A stretch of 64,000 nucleotides of DNA, taken from positions 50,756,992 to 50,820,991 of the forward strand of contig OX031065.1 in assembly GCA_943736015.1 (NCBI GenBank). Reading direction: 5' to 3'. The position numbers and the translations under genes were made by a program. Below, piece after piece: positions 1 through 10,026 of the stretch; within the stretch, counting starts at the first letter, position 1; every line of letters starts with the position of its first letter. Source of the DNA: Tridacna crocea (taxonomy: Eukaryota > Mollusca > Bivalvia > Cardiida > Cardiidae). Under the pieces are notes generated by a model. The model did not search any database, was not told the origin of the DNA, and saw only the letters and a program-made list of their open reading frames with translations.

Positions 1-140
1 ACCAGCATTTTCTCCTTTTCCCACCATGTTTTCTTCCCTTCCTAGAACAAATGTCATTTTTTCGTCTGCATACATTTTGTCGTCTGCTAATGCTTTCAAT
101 TTGGACTAGTCTAAAATTTTGTCGTTTGGTAAAGAGTTGA
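1..140 (+). mobile_element. palindrome MITE family A, right part (cut by window edge)
   Basis: It begins inside the palindrome (ACCAGCATTTTCTCC) and ends GGTAAAGAGTTGA. It lies in the kinase intron before the 270 exon. Confidence 0.85.
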
Positions 141-269
141 TAAGTCTACTGATCTTCCAGCCATGGTGTGCCCTCTCTCACATTCTAAACATCAACATAT
201 ACCTGATTTCTGACATATTTTCTCTCAGGTGATCCATTCAAGGTCCTTTTGTTTTATTTCTTGTTTCAG

Positions 270-343
270 ACTCGTCCAATAAAGCTCATGGAAAGATCCC
301 TATACAGTGGTAGATATTGTTTTATAGAAAACTTGAAGAGAAG
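270..343 (+). CDS. TK2: deoxynucleoside kinase exon (ERS motif)
   Basis: Acceptor TTGTTTCAG before 270 and donor GTAAAA at 344. It encodes TRPIKLMERSLYSGRYCFIE and continues to NLKR; the last two bases AG combine with C2361 to give Ser. The ERS triad is the conserved motif next to the active site in this kinase family. Confidence 0.9.
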
Positions 344-3300
344 GTAAAAGTTAAAAATATTTATTATACTGCAATTATTATACTGCAAAGAAATTTCTCG
401 TGATCTGATTGGTTAACATGCCAGGAACATGTATTACCATGTTCCCTGGCAAAAACCACGTAAAGCCAGTTTCCCTTTAGAGTGCCCCGTAAACAACTTT
501 ACACATGCAACACAACATCCAAAATGGCGGTGTCGATCGATCACCAGAATGCACATTTATGCACCAAACTGCACGTTTTAGTGACGTCACTTTCCAGTGA
601 CATCAGCTTTCATTGAATTGGGACACTCAGAAGGGAATTTCAATTTCGTCAGCATACTTGATTCATGAGATCATAATACAGGAAAATTTCGCTTAACGGG
701 CTTTGAAAGGGTAAAACTTTGCAGTATAATAAATTCATTGTACATTCAGGTGGCAGGGGACTTGGAAACTTGTTCACAGCTGTGGTGAATCATGTCGCCA
801 CCTCACCTTAAGCTCAGGGCGACAGGATTCATCACAGCTGTGAACAAGTTTCCAAGATCCCTGCCACCTAACCGTACAACTAATAATGTATCACATCTCC
901 GTGTGTTTGTCATATTGTAGACCAGTCAACACACATCCTAAGCCAAGCCTCAGAAGCACACTCTGTAGCATACTGGACTTTGGAACAGGGGGTCATTGGT
1001 TTAAATCCCCAGCTGGGTTAACCTTTTACCAAACAATCCCAAGTTTTCATGACTCTGAGAAAGAAGCCTCCTGAAAACACTGTGGGAAAAGGAGAAAATG
1101 CTGGTAACCAGCATTTTCTCCTTTTCCCACGATGTTTTCTGCTTTTTCATAAACAATTTTCAATTTTGGAGTCACATACATTTTGTTGTCTGCAAATGCT
1201 TTGAATTTGGACCAGTCTGTAATTTTGTTGTTCGGTAAAGAGTTAAATTTTGACGATGATTATGTAAGAAAGGAGTTAGTGGTTTTTGAAGAATTTTGTG
1301 CAAAACACTGGTAACTGAAACTCCAGGAGGTCATAGATAGGTACTCTGGCTGCAGGGATATAGCTGAAATGATGTTGAGCAATCAATCAGCCATACAGTG
1401 TAAGAGTAAATGCTATCATTAAAGTTTGTCACTAAAGTTAATCTTGTAGGCACTCACTAGTAAAGTCCCTGTAAGAAAAGTCTGATAAATGTTTAGTACA
1501 AACGCCAACAAAAATGCAGTAAACTGGTATTGTTTAAAGTTCAGATTACCCCCATTTTAATGAAATGCATGTATTTAATACCAGAATTTTCTTTTTTCTA
1601 CAATATTTTGGAAAGCTGTCATCCTCAGTGTCCATGTTTAATCAGTTCCTCTAGTTACCTTAACTCTTTACCACACAGTCACGACTTTAAACACCCCTAT
1701 ATAAGAAGCCTTTTGAAAACATTGTTGGAAAAGGAGAAAATGCTGGTAACCAGCATTTTCTCCTTTTCCCACAATGTTTTCTTCCCCCACCAAAAACAAA
1801 AATCATTATTTCAGTTACATTTAATTTGTCATCTGCAAATCCTTTGAATTTGGACCAGTCTAATTTTTTGTCATTTGGTATAGAGTTAAACATGACTTCT
1901 CACTTGCACTTATTTGGCACCCAATATTATGTAAATCTGTACAAAAATTCTTAGAAAACGTTATGGTAAAAGAATGAAATAGTGGCTTGTCGCAGTCATT
2001 TGCTCCTTTGCCCACAATATTTTCCATGTTACATTTGTATTTAAAAACAGCTGTCATGTCACCCAAAATATAGAATACTTTTGCAGTAAATTCTGAAAAA
2101 AGATTTGGCATTGTTTTCACAACTATCATGGTAACCAGACATAATAAATTTGTACCAAGCAACCAAATTGTTTCCCAAACATAATTATGCAGATGGCAAA
2201 TTAAAATCTTGCTCATGTTCTGAAAATTGCCTACGACAGGTTAGAAATCGTTACTAGTATTTTCCCTATTCCCACAATGTTTCAAAGGCGTTTTTCCTCA
2301 GGGTTGTTAGAACTAAGGATTGTGTGATGATGGGTTAAATAGTCTTAAATTCTATTACAGCAATCTCATGCCAGACTTGGAGTATGTTGTTCTGGAAGAG
2401 TGGTTCAATTTTCTGACAAGATCCAACCAATTTCAGATTGATTTGATAGGTACATGTATTTTTGGACTCCGTGGTTGTCATAGTCCTCTTGCAGTCTCTT
2501 TCATCATTGTGCTAAAACTTTTAGATCTTCAATATCTTGATCATTCCTTTGAAGGATTTATATTTCAGACTCTGGTCAGTTGTAAGTTTTCATAGAGGGG
2601 ACTCCTTATTGACCATCCTCAAAAGAGCTTTGTCACAATTATATCCATTCTTAGACATTTCCATTGAAAAAAGCAAGTACACCTAATTGTTTGTAGAAAT
2701 TTCAGTCAAAACTCTACTGTGTGGCTATAGGATAATAGCATGTATACATATAAAATCATAAGATCCTCAAGTATTTCATACAATTGTGATTAAGTTTCGC
2801 TCAGATAGACAAATCTCATATTTACAAGCATCAGCAATGCTGAGATTCTGATTTTAATATCGGTGTAATAGAGCTGTTGCTTCCTGACCCTCAATATCCA
2901 CTTGTCTTTTACAGTGTATCTACAAACAAAACCTGAAGTTGTTAGTGAAAGAATTCGAGCCAGAAAGAGACCAGAGGAGCAAAGCATTCCATTAGTGAGT
3001 TGTTATGTCTATGTTGTAAAGCAGCTGTACTTCATCAGTATATATCATACAAAATGATTATTGGTAAATAGAGGATGAGACGGCACTTTTAACAAGGCTG
3101 TTTTTTTAGAATAAAACGCTAATACCTCCCCTTCCACTAGGCAGCAATCTACAGCACTCTGTGCACTCATACAGAGTGCTGTAAATCGCCTAGGATCGCT
3201 GCCTGATTGGTAATTATGAGGACACTCCTGCTCAGATGACAACCAGATGGTGCTCCACTGGTGATGTTTGCATTCAAGTTGGGTTTCGATAACGATTTAA

Positions 3301-6019
3301 GCTATTAAGTAGCTATATGACAGCATTCTGAAGGGATGCCACTGATCTTTGTGCAGGGAAGTAGACTGATAATGATCTTGGTAATCTGTTAAAGATCTGT
3401 TGGTGTACTTGGGGCTCTGCATGGCGATCTACAGGGCTCTGTTGAATGGGGGTACAATGTATTGTTGTAGCTTTAGTGTCATCACCTATATTGTCATGCG
3501 AGAACTTTGGCATTTTATAACATTTCAGCTACTACTAAAGACAGTTATTATACCCCTGCAGAACAAATGTTTTCTGGGGTATACTGGAATCAGCCTGTCT
3601 TGTCCATGTGTCCGTCCATGTGTCCGTCCGTATGTCCATCTGTGTACAAAATACCGGTAAGTTTGTGTCGCAAACTCCTCCTACAGTTTTCTTTCAATTA
3701 TATTAAAACTTTGCACATATACTGATATTATATTTAAGATTTGCAAGACGCAATTTTCAAGTATCAACTCTTCCTGGTTGAGGAATTATCTCCCCTTGAA
3801 CTTGACACTTTTTTCTGTCAGAGCACTGGCGGAGGTATTAAGTCACATTCAGTGACAGCTCTAGTTTCAAACTTGGACAAGTTTTTAACTTTGGAAAAGG
3901 GAACCTATACAACAAGGGCTGATAACCACCTAAGGCTTTTGGTTGAGTTATGCCACTTTTTTTACACAGATTTTTCGTTGAAGATCTAGTAACTTCAGCT
4001 AAGCAGTAGCACCTATGAGCAGTGCTCTCGTTTTCAAGTTTTATGCAATTTTTTATGTGTGATTTGAACGGAAAATGTTGTAAAAAGTAACGAAAGGACA
4101 GATAGTTGGGCTAAAAACATGTACCTATTATTATAAAATACCACCTGCTCTTTGAAACTCAGCCACCATAATTGTGTGCTGTTATTTTGTTCCTTGTAGC
4201 ATCATCAGTTAACTCTTTACCACACAATCCTGACTTTTAACAATGCTGAGAAAGCCTATTAAAAACATTGTAAGAAAAGTAGAAAATGCTGGTAATTGGC
4301 ATTTTTCTCCTTCTCCTACAATTTTTTCTATCCTTCACGAAACAAATTTTAAATTTTCAGTCACTTATATTTTGTCGTCTGCAAATGTTTTCAATATGGA
4401 GGTGTCCAAAATTTTGACATTTGGTAAAGACTATTAACCCTTTCCCAAACAATCCCTGGTTTTTACGGGTCAGGATTAGAAGCCTTTTGAAAACATTGTT
4501 GGAAAAGGAGAAAATGCTGGTAACCAGCATTTTCTCCTTTTCCCACAATGTTTTCTACCCTATCATAGACAGAAATCATCTTTTCAGCAAGAGTTGAATT
4601 GTCGTCTGCAAATGCTTTCAATTTGGTTCAGTCCAAAAGTCTGTCGTTTGGGAAAGGGTTAAAAGTAAAATCTTTACCACACAGAAAAATGTAGACTCCT
4701 CTGCATTGAAAGTATTTACAGACATCAGCTCGAAATGTTTTTCAAGTGATGTTATTTTGTCTTAAAAAGTAGTAAACATCACAGTAAATTTAGAAAATGC
4801 CGATTACCAGCATTTTTTCCTTTTCCTGAAATGTTTTGAAGTGCTTCTTTTTCAGGGTCATTGTGTGGTTAAAGGTTAGGCTAGAAACCCAAATAATTCA
4901 AACACCACAAATCTGCCATGAGCTTTCAGTCCTATGTTTACCCTCTATATGCCTTCTGTTTTCTTATAGCTATATTTACAAGACTTACATGATCTACATG
5001 AAGATTGGTTAATAAAGAAAACTCAATTTTCTCCTCCTGCTCCAGTCTTGGTAAGTTAGAGATATGTCATTTTTATCCAGTTTTTAACCCATTTCATGTT
5101 TATCTTGTGAAACTATAAATATTCTTGTACCTTTATGCCAAATGTTGCCTCTAAGGGTTGCAAGATGGCACAGATTACTTCTGATAGAAAAAGCGCTTCA
5201 TTTTCTTAACTCTTTACCAAACAACAAAATTTTGCACCAGTCCAAATTAAAAGCATTTGCAGAGGACTAATGAATTTGAATCAAAAATTGAAATTTGATT
5301 TGGAAAGGGTAGTAAACATTATGGGAAAAGGGTTGTTAAAAGTAGGGATTGTGTGATAAAAGAGTTAAGTGAAATATTGCTATTCCAAAGTCTCTCAATT
5401 TACAAACATTTGACTTAACCCTTTACCAAACAGTCGCGGGTTTTCACGACCCAGAGAAAGAAGTCTCCTGAAAATATTGTGGGAAAAGGGGAAAATGCTG
5501 GTAACCAACATTTTCTCCTTTTCCCACAATGTTTTCCACCATTTCCAAAACAATCTTTGAAATTTGCGTTATACTGATTCTGTCCTCTGCAAATGCTTTC
5601 AGTTTGGACTAGTCTTAAATTTTGTCGTTTAGTAAGGAGTTAAGCTGTACAGAAATAATATGATTGTGAAGTCACAAGTCAGAGAACAGTGTTTCTAAAT
5701 TTTTGCTGTGCCCTGCGAAAAAGAGTTCAGTGCCGCAGTAAAAAGTATCGTCCTAGGTCAACCTCTGCAGTTCAAACAGACAGACCTTGGTCAAAACTTT
5801 TTGTCATAGATATGTGTTCTACATATCCAAGGTCCGTTCTACCCTATGACTTTGTTGTACAGTAAAGGATTGATAAAAATTCAACCCCAACCATCTCATG
5901 TCAGATCTTCCATACCTTTCTCATTGCAGGTGCTGGATGCAAATCAAGATTTACCCACAATGCACAGCATATTTGAACAAGAAAAAGCAAAGATACTTTT
6001 TGGACTAGCTTTGACTTGA
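270..6019 (+). CDS. TK2: TK2/dNK-type deoxynucleoside kinase, 3' five exons
   Basis: Phosphorylates deoxynucleosides (thymidine, deoxycytidine and, in insect-type enzymes, purines as well) in nucleotide salvage; the vertebrate TK2 member is mitochondrial. Exons 270-343, 2361-2449, 2915-2994, 4970-5050 and 5930-6019 join in phase (414 nt, 137 residues plus TGA), all with GT-AG borders. Visible in order: LMERS with the family's ERS motif, ENLKRSNLMPDLEYVVLEEW, DLIVYLQTKPEVV, the Arg-rich lid RIRARKRPEE, then LYLQDLHDLHEDWL and the C-terminal VLVLDAN segment. These match the animal TK2/dNK family. The P-loop exon(s) are not in the window, so the gene is 5' partial. Introns hold several palindrome MITEs. 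Whether it is the mitochondrial TK2 or a general dNK cannot be told without the N-terminus. Family assignment is very sure. Confidence 0.93.
340..745. mobile_element. TATAC-TGCAAAG MITE, copy 1
   Basis: Terminal repeats TTATTATACTGCAAAG (about 375-390) and ACTTTGCAGTATAATAAA (about 716-733) are inverted. The left terminus is locally duplicated. A second copy lies at 50626-50975. Confidence 0.7.
750..870. repeat. foldback: GGTGGCAGGGGACTTGG inverted repeat
   Basis: The arm ACTTGGAAACTTGTTCACAG is answered by CTGTGAACAAGTTTCCAAG about 60 bp later. A one-armed relative follows the related MITE at 50990-51060. Confidence 0.8.
885..1410 (+). mobile_element. SINE-like repeat interrupted by a palindrome MITE
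   Basis: Left part up to 1017 has a B-box-like GGTTTAAATCCCC. The right part from 1247 ends GATATAGCTGAAATGATGTTG, like the tails at 25290 and 54220. The split at TTAA shows the MITE arrived later. Confidence 0.55.
1018..1246 (+). mobile_element. palindrome MITE family A, full length
   Basis: 229 bp with TTAA at both ends and an intact core. The right arm reads CCCACGATG against CACTGTGGG. Confidence 0.88.
1660..1889 (+). mobile_element. palindrome MITE family A, full length
   Basis: 230 bp, TTAACTCTTTACC to GGTATAGAGTTAA, in the long kinase intron 344-2360. Confidence 0.88.
2245..2340 (-). mobile_element. palindrome MITE family A, half copy
   Basis: Only the CCCACAATGTTTC side to GGGTTAA remains. 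It ends about 20 bp before the 2361 splice acceptor. Confidence 0.7.
2361..2449 (+). CDS. TK2: deoxynucleoside kinase exon (LEEW segment)
   Basis: Acceptor ATTACAG, donor GTACAT. It encodes NLMPDLEYVVLEEWFNFLTR and continues to IDLI. It starts with one carried base and leaves one G for the next exon. A broken palindrome MITE ends about 20 bp upstream of the acceptor. Confidence 0.9.
2915..2994 (+). CDS. TK2: deoxynucleoside kinase exon (lid region)
   Basis: Acceptor TTTTACAG, donor GTGAGT. It encodes VYLQTKPEVVSERIRARKRP and then EEQSIPL. The Arg-rich stretch is the lid that closes over the phosphate donor in this family. Confidence 0.9.
3136..3194. repeat. short inverted repeat in kinase intron
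   Basis: CTACAGCACTCTGT and ACAGAGTGCTGTAAATCG form a stem around an 8-nt loop, flanked by CTAGGC and GCCTAGG. Confidence 0.7.
3548..4110 (+). mobile_element. old element with TATACCCC foldback start and GTCC-rich leader
   Basis: TATACCCCTGCAG and TTTTCTGGGGTATA make a foldback, followed by repeated TGTCCGTCCATG. The same layout opens the repeat at 8922. The right end is unclear. Confidence 0.45.
4209..4437 (+). mobile_element. palindrome MITE family A, degraded core
   Basis: TTAA ends are intact; the core reads GCTGGTAATTGGC, so the arms no longer match fully. It shares its right TTAA with the next copy. Confidence 0.85.
4434..4662 (+). mobile_element. palindrome MITE family A, full length
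   Basis: It starts at the TTAA shared with the preceding copy and ends GGGAAAGGGTTAA. Core GCTGGTAACCAGC is intact. Confidence 0.88.
4780..4876 (-). mobile_element. palindrome MITE family A, half copy
   Basis: Degenerate core GATTACCAGCATTTTTTCC and right arm to GTTAAAGGTTAGG, about 90 bp before the 4970 exon. Confidence 0.6.
4970..5050 (+). CDS. TK2: deoxynucleoside kinase exon (HEDWL segment)
   Basis: Acceptor TTCTTATAG, donor GTAAGT, exactly 27 codons in phase 0. It encodes LYLQDLHDLHEDWLIKKTQF then SPPAPVL. The LHDLHEDWL motif is typical of dNK/TK2 proteins. Confidence 0.9.
5206..5368 (-). mobile_element. palindrome MITE family A with the palindrome deleted
   Basis: Both TTAA ends and outer arms remain. 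ATTATGGGAAAAGGG passes straight into TTGTTAAAAGTAGGG; one full core arm and the centre are missing (163 bp in total). Confidence 0.85.
5415..5643 (+). mobile_element. palindrome MITE family A, full length
   Basis: TTAACCCTTTACC to GTAAGGAGTTAA; one mismatch near the centre (GCTGGTAACCAAC). It lies in the last kinase intron. Confidence 0.88.
5930..6019 (+). CDS. TK2: deoxynucleoside kinase last exon
   Basis: Acceptor TCATTGCAG. It encodes VLDANQDLPTMHSIFEQEKA then KILFGLALT and TGA at 6017-6019. The short tail suggests a C-terminus ending soon after the fold, without the long tail of the insect enzyme. No AATAAA was seen close downstream. Confidence 0.88.
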   Translation: MLDANQDLPTMHSIFEQEKAKILFGLALT

Positions 6020-6094
6020 CAAAACTTTTAATGTAACTTTTCTCTAGACATGGTGTAATGGGGCTGAAAATACCTTGCTGGTTTTCATGGTGTT

Positions 6095-6328
6095 TTAACC
6101 ATTTACCCCAGAAGGCATTTCTATGGCATCTCTAATTGACCCTAAATAACAGCAAAGATGAAGCAGTTTCTTATAGGTAAATGATACCTTTTGATAGCCT
6201 AGAAAACATTGTGACAAAAGGTGAAATTGCTCGTCACGAGCAATTTCACCTTTTGTCACAATATTTTCCAAAGGCTCCTACACGCAATGTATAGAAATGA
6301 GTATCTAATCTATGGAGTAAAGGGTTAA
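6095..6328 (-). mobile_element. palindrome MITE family B, full length
   Basis: 234 bp. Core 6208-6262 is perfect: ATTGTGACAAAAGG pairs with CCTTTTGTCACAAT. It shares TTAA 6325-6328 with the next element, just after the kinase 3' end. Confidence 0.88.
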
Positions 6329-6466
6329 CCCTTAACCAAACAACAAAATTTTAGACCTGTCCAAATTAAAAGCATTATTACAGACAACAAAATAAATGTG
6401 ACTCAAGAACTGAAACTTTACTTTAACAGAGTAGAAAACATTTTGGGAAAAGGAGAAAATGCTGGC
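6325..6466 (-). mobile_element. palindrome MITE family A, left half cut at the palindrome centre
   Basis: It runs from TTAACCCTTAACC to AATGCTGG and is broken exactly where the palindrome turns, by the repeat at 6465. The other half is not found after that repeat. Confidence 0.8.
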
Positions 6467-7735
6467 CAGCGGGCTTATGTCATGGCCCAGTGTCTGTCGT
6501 GCGTCCGTGCGTGCGTCTGTCCATGCGTGCGTTAACTTTTATTTCAAACATCTTCTTCTCTAAAACTACCCATCAAATTTTGATGAAACTTCACAGAAAT
6601 GATCCTGCCATGGTCCTCTTCAGAATTCCTTGAAAGAATTTTATTTCTTCAAAAACTCTAGTTGCCATGGCAACAAAACTGAAAAATACTGAAATTTTTT
6701 TTAAAATCTTCTTCTCTGAAACCATAAGGCCTAGGGCTACTAAATTTGGCATGTAGCTTTATCTAGTGGACCTCTACCAAATTCCTTCAAATATTAGCCC
6801 TGGGGTCAAAATTGGCCCCACCCCAGCGGTCACAATTTTTATATGGGCTTATATAGGGAAAACTTTAAAATCCTTCTGGTACCTAGCCATAGGGCCTAGG
6901 GCTACCAAATTTGGCATGTAGCTTTATCTAGTAGACCTCTACCCAGAGTGCCCAAATGATAGCCTAGAGGTCAAATTTGGCCCGGCCCCGGGGGTCACAA
7001 GTTTTATATGGGCTTATACAGTGAAAACTATAAAAATCTGTTCGTACCAAGCCATAAGGCCTAGGGCTTCTCAATTTTGCATCTAGCTTTATCAAGTGGT
7101 TGTCTACCAAAGGTGCCCAAATTGTAGCCCTGGGGTCAAATTTGGCCCTGTCCTGGGGGTCACAAGTCTTACATGGGCTCATGTTGGGAATTTTTTAAAA
7201 ATCTACTTGTACCTAGCTACAAGGCCTAGGGCTACAAAATTTTGCATGTAGCTTTATCTAGTGGGCCTCTACCAGTAGGGCCCAAATTATAGCCTTAGGG
7301 TCAAGTTTGTCCCCACACCAGGGGTCACAAGTTTTACATGGGCTTTTGTGATGAAGACTTCCTAAGTCATCTTGTTACTAACCATAATAAAGACTAGGAC
7401 CACTGAATTTAGCCCTGTCTCATGGGTTTCATGTTTTACAAGGCCTTTTATTGAGAAAACTTTGAAAATCTTCTTGTTTATAACCACACATTCTAGACCG
7501 GTATTATTTGGTATGGGGCTTTATCTTGTAGACCTCCACCAGGATTCAAGTAATTATAGCTTTGTGGTCAAAACTGGATTTGCCCAGGGGTCACAACTTT
7601 TTTTTTGGTTTTTATAGAAAAAAATTGTATGCCCTCAAGTTTGAAACCAGTTGGCCAAATACTGTAATGTTTGGCTTGTAGTGTTTTTACGAATTAGCCA
7701 GTGGAGCGATACAGGGCCATCATGGCCCTCTTGTT
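6465..7735 (+). mobile_element. Helentron-like non-autonomous element 1
   Basis: A leader rich in GTCCGTGCGTGCGTC is followed by about six diverged units of roughly 170 bp (AAGGCCTAGGGCTACCAAAT...). It ends with hairpin GGGCCATCATGGCCC plus CTCTTGTT, the same terminus as at 11784 and 13760. That a stem-loop sits just inside the 3' end suggests the Helitron/Helentron class; this is inference. Confidence 0.6.
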
Positions 7736-8921
7736 CTGGTAAAGAGGACTCCACATCATGGGACCAATAGGATTATACCGGTGCAAAACTTTCTGTCTCT
7801 CTGTTTACTTGTGAGTGTGTGGGTGTGGGTGTGTGTGAAAGTGGGAGTACTAATACTGGAATCTCTCTAGCTGTCTATTCATGTCTGCCTGAACATCTAT
7901 GGGCTATGGGCATGCATATACTATTGAACAATCATGAACCAAAATCTACAGACGTGCCATTTGACATTTTTTATTTCTCTGCTTTTACACAGCCTGCGAT
8001 ATTTGTCAGACTAGTGGGCATTACCAACAAATTATGTTGAAATGGGTTTGGTCCAACAGAACTTTTACTGACTTACAGATTTTGAGTACTGGTACTTGTC
8101 ATTCAGATTGTCTAACTGTTTTTCAGGACTGAAGTAGGATTTGTTAGCATTTGAAATTTTGTACAAGATAAAATTACTTTGCATGATTCAACTTTCTGAG
8201 ATTGGTATCAATGCTTTGAAGGTTATGTTTTACAAATCATAGGTCTTAAAATACATTTGAAAAAAAGTAGGATACAGTGTCAGCCTGCACAGACATGACA
8301 AGCTGATCATATATTGAATCCTTTTATGAAGACTTTGCTGCATATCAAGGGATCATTCTACCTCAGGATTCAGCCAGTTCTTAGGCAAAATGGACCCATA
8401 CTACGACACAACTTGCTTGGAATATTGTGTTAGAAAAATGCATTACAGCTCCTTTTTCCAAAAGCATTTGTCCACTTGATAATAAAGTTAAGACTCGCGC
8501 CTCTTTTTAAAAAAAAAAACCTAATGTTTCAGACTTGATAAAGATTTTATGAAAGAGAAGTAGGGCTTTGTACCTATTTTTTACATGTTGCGCCCTGCTG
8601 TTTTCATATAAAACCTTAGGTATTGCAGGGGTGCAGAAATCCTACACCCGACTGGCCAGTCTTTGGAAAATTTGGCATCAGACGAGTGAATTTTTTTAAT
8701 CTGGTTGTCTGCGGAAATTGGGAAAAATTTTGAAACAAATATCTGTTGTAAACATTAAGCAGTGAAACGCATGTACATATTGACATTCTGAATGATAGAA
8801 AACGGCTGCTTGAAATAATGCCTGAATTCCGGAAACCCAAAATACACATTTGGTGTACCTCCACATTCATCGTATATGACAGAGTATGTATAATATGCAG
8901 TTATTTTTGCATGTTGAATTT
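7736..8921. other. no gene seen
   Basis: Unassigned, AT-rich. It has a GTGTGTGGGTGTGGGTGTGTG simple stretch near 7815 and an A-run near 8509. Frames here are short and resemble nothing I know. Confidence 0.5.
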
Positions 8922-9753
8922 CTATACCCCCCAAAACTCTGTTTGGGGGGTTTATAGGAGTCAGCTTGTCGGTCGGTCCATCCGTCGGTCGGTCTGTAGC
9001 TTTTTGTCCGCTCTATTTCTCATAAACTACTGGACGAATTTTATTCAAACTTCACAGGTAAACTCAGTATCAAGCAGAGATGTGCATATGAAATGTTGGT
9101 TATGGTTCATTGATTTTTCACCGAGTTATGGCCCTTTCATGAAATTTATTGTCCGCTCTTTTTCTCATCAACTATTGGACAGATTTGGTTCAAACTACAC
9201 AAATAGACTCAGTATAAAGCAGAGATGTGCATATCCTATTATGGTTATGGTTTATTTAGGTTTCATGGAGTTATGGCCCTTTGATGATTCTGGACAAATT
9301 TCTTTTTCATACTTGAATTTTGTCCGGAGCATATCTCCAAAACTATACTAGCTAGGGTTATGAAATTTCATTGGTGGATAGATCTCATCGAGGGGAAGTG
9401 CAGTGCACAGGAATCATAACTCTTGGTAGCTGAATTTTTGAGTTATTGCCCTTTGTTGTTGTTTTTATACTTGAATATTGTCCGGAGCGTATCTCCAAAA
9501 CTATACTAGCTAGGGTTGTGAAATTTCATGGGTGGATAGATCTCACCAAGGGGGAGTGCAGTGCACAGGAATTATAACTCTTGCTTGCTTAATTTTTTAG
9601 TTATTGCCCTTTGTTGTTTTTAATACTTGAATTTGGTCCGGTGAATATCTCCAAAACTATACTAGCTAGGGTTATGAAATTTCATGGGTGGATAGATCTC
9701 ATCAAGGGGAGTGCATTGCATAGGTATCATAACTCCTGCTCCCTTAATTTTTG
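8922..9753 (+). mobile_element. tandem-array element with TATACCCCCC foldback start, left part
   Basis: TATACCCCCCAAAAC and TTTGGGGGGTTTATA open it, then GTCGGTCGGTCCATCC. Units of about 155-158 bp repeat from about 9160 (GTCCGGAGCGTATCTCC at 9322, 9480, 9636). It is interrupted at 9753 and resumes at 14140. Confidence 0.7.
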
Positions 9754-10026
9754 CAGGGTTCCCACGCAGTCGGGAAAACGGGAAAAAGTCGGGAATTTCG
9801 TAAAACACGTTCCCGGTCTTGAAAAAGTCTTGAATTTTGTTATATCTATGAAAAGTCGGGAAAAACCCGGGAAAAGTACGAAACGTTTTGGGTATGAAAC
9901 AAGAATTCAGGACCATATTAATCTGCGGTCTGCGTCCTCCTTTTTTTTGATAAAGGTCTAATGTTTTATACAATAGATATATAGACCGAAGAAGGTGAAT
10001 TTCCCAAATACATACGGTCTTTTTAA

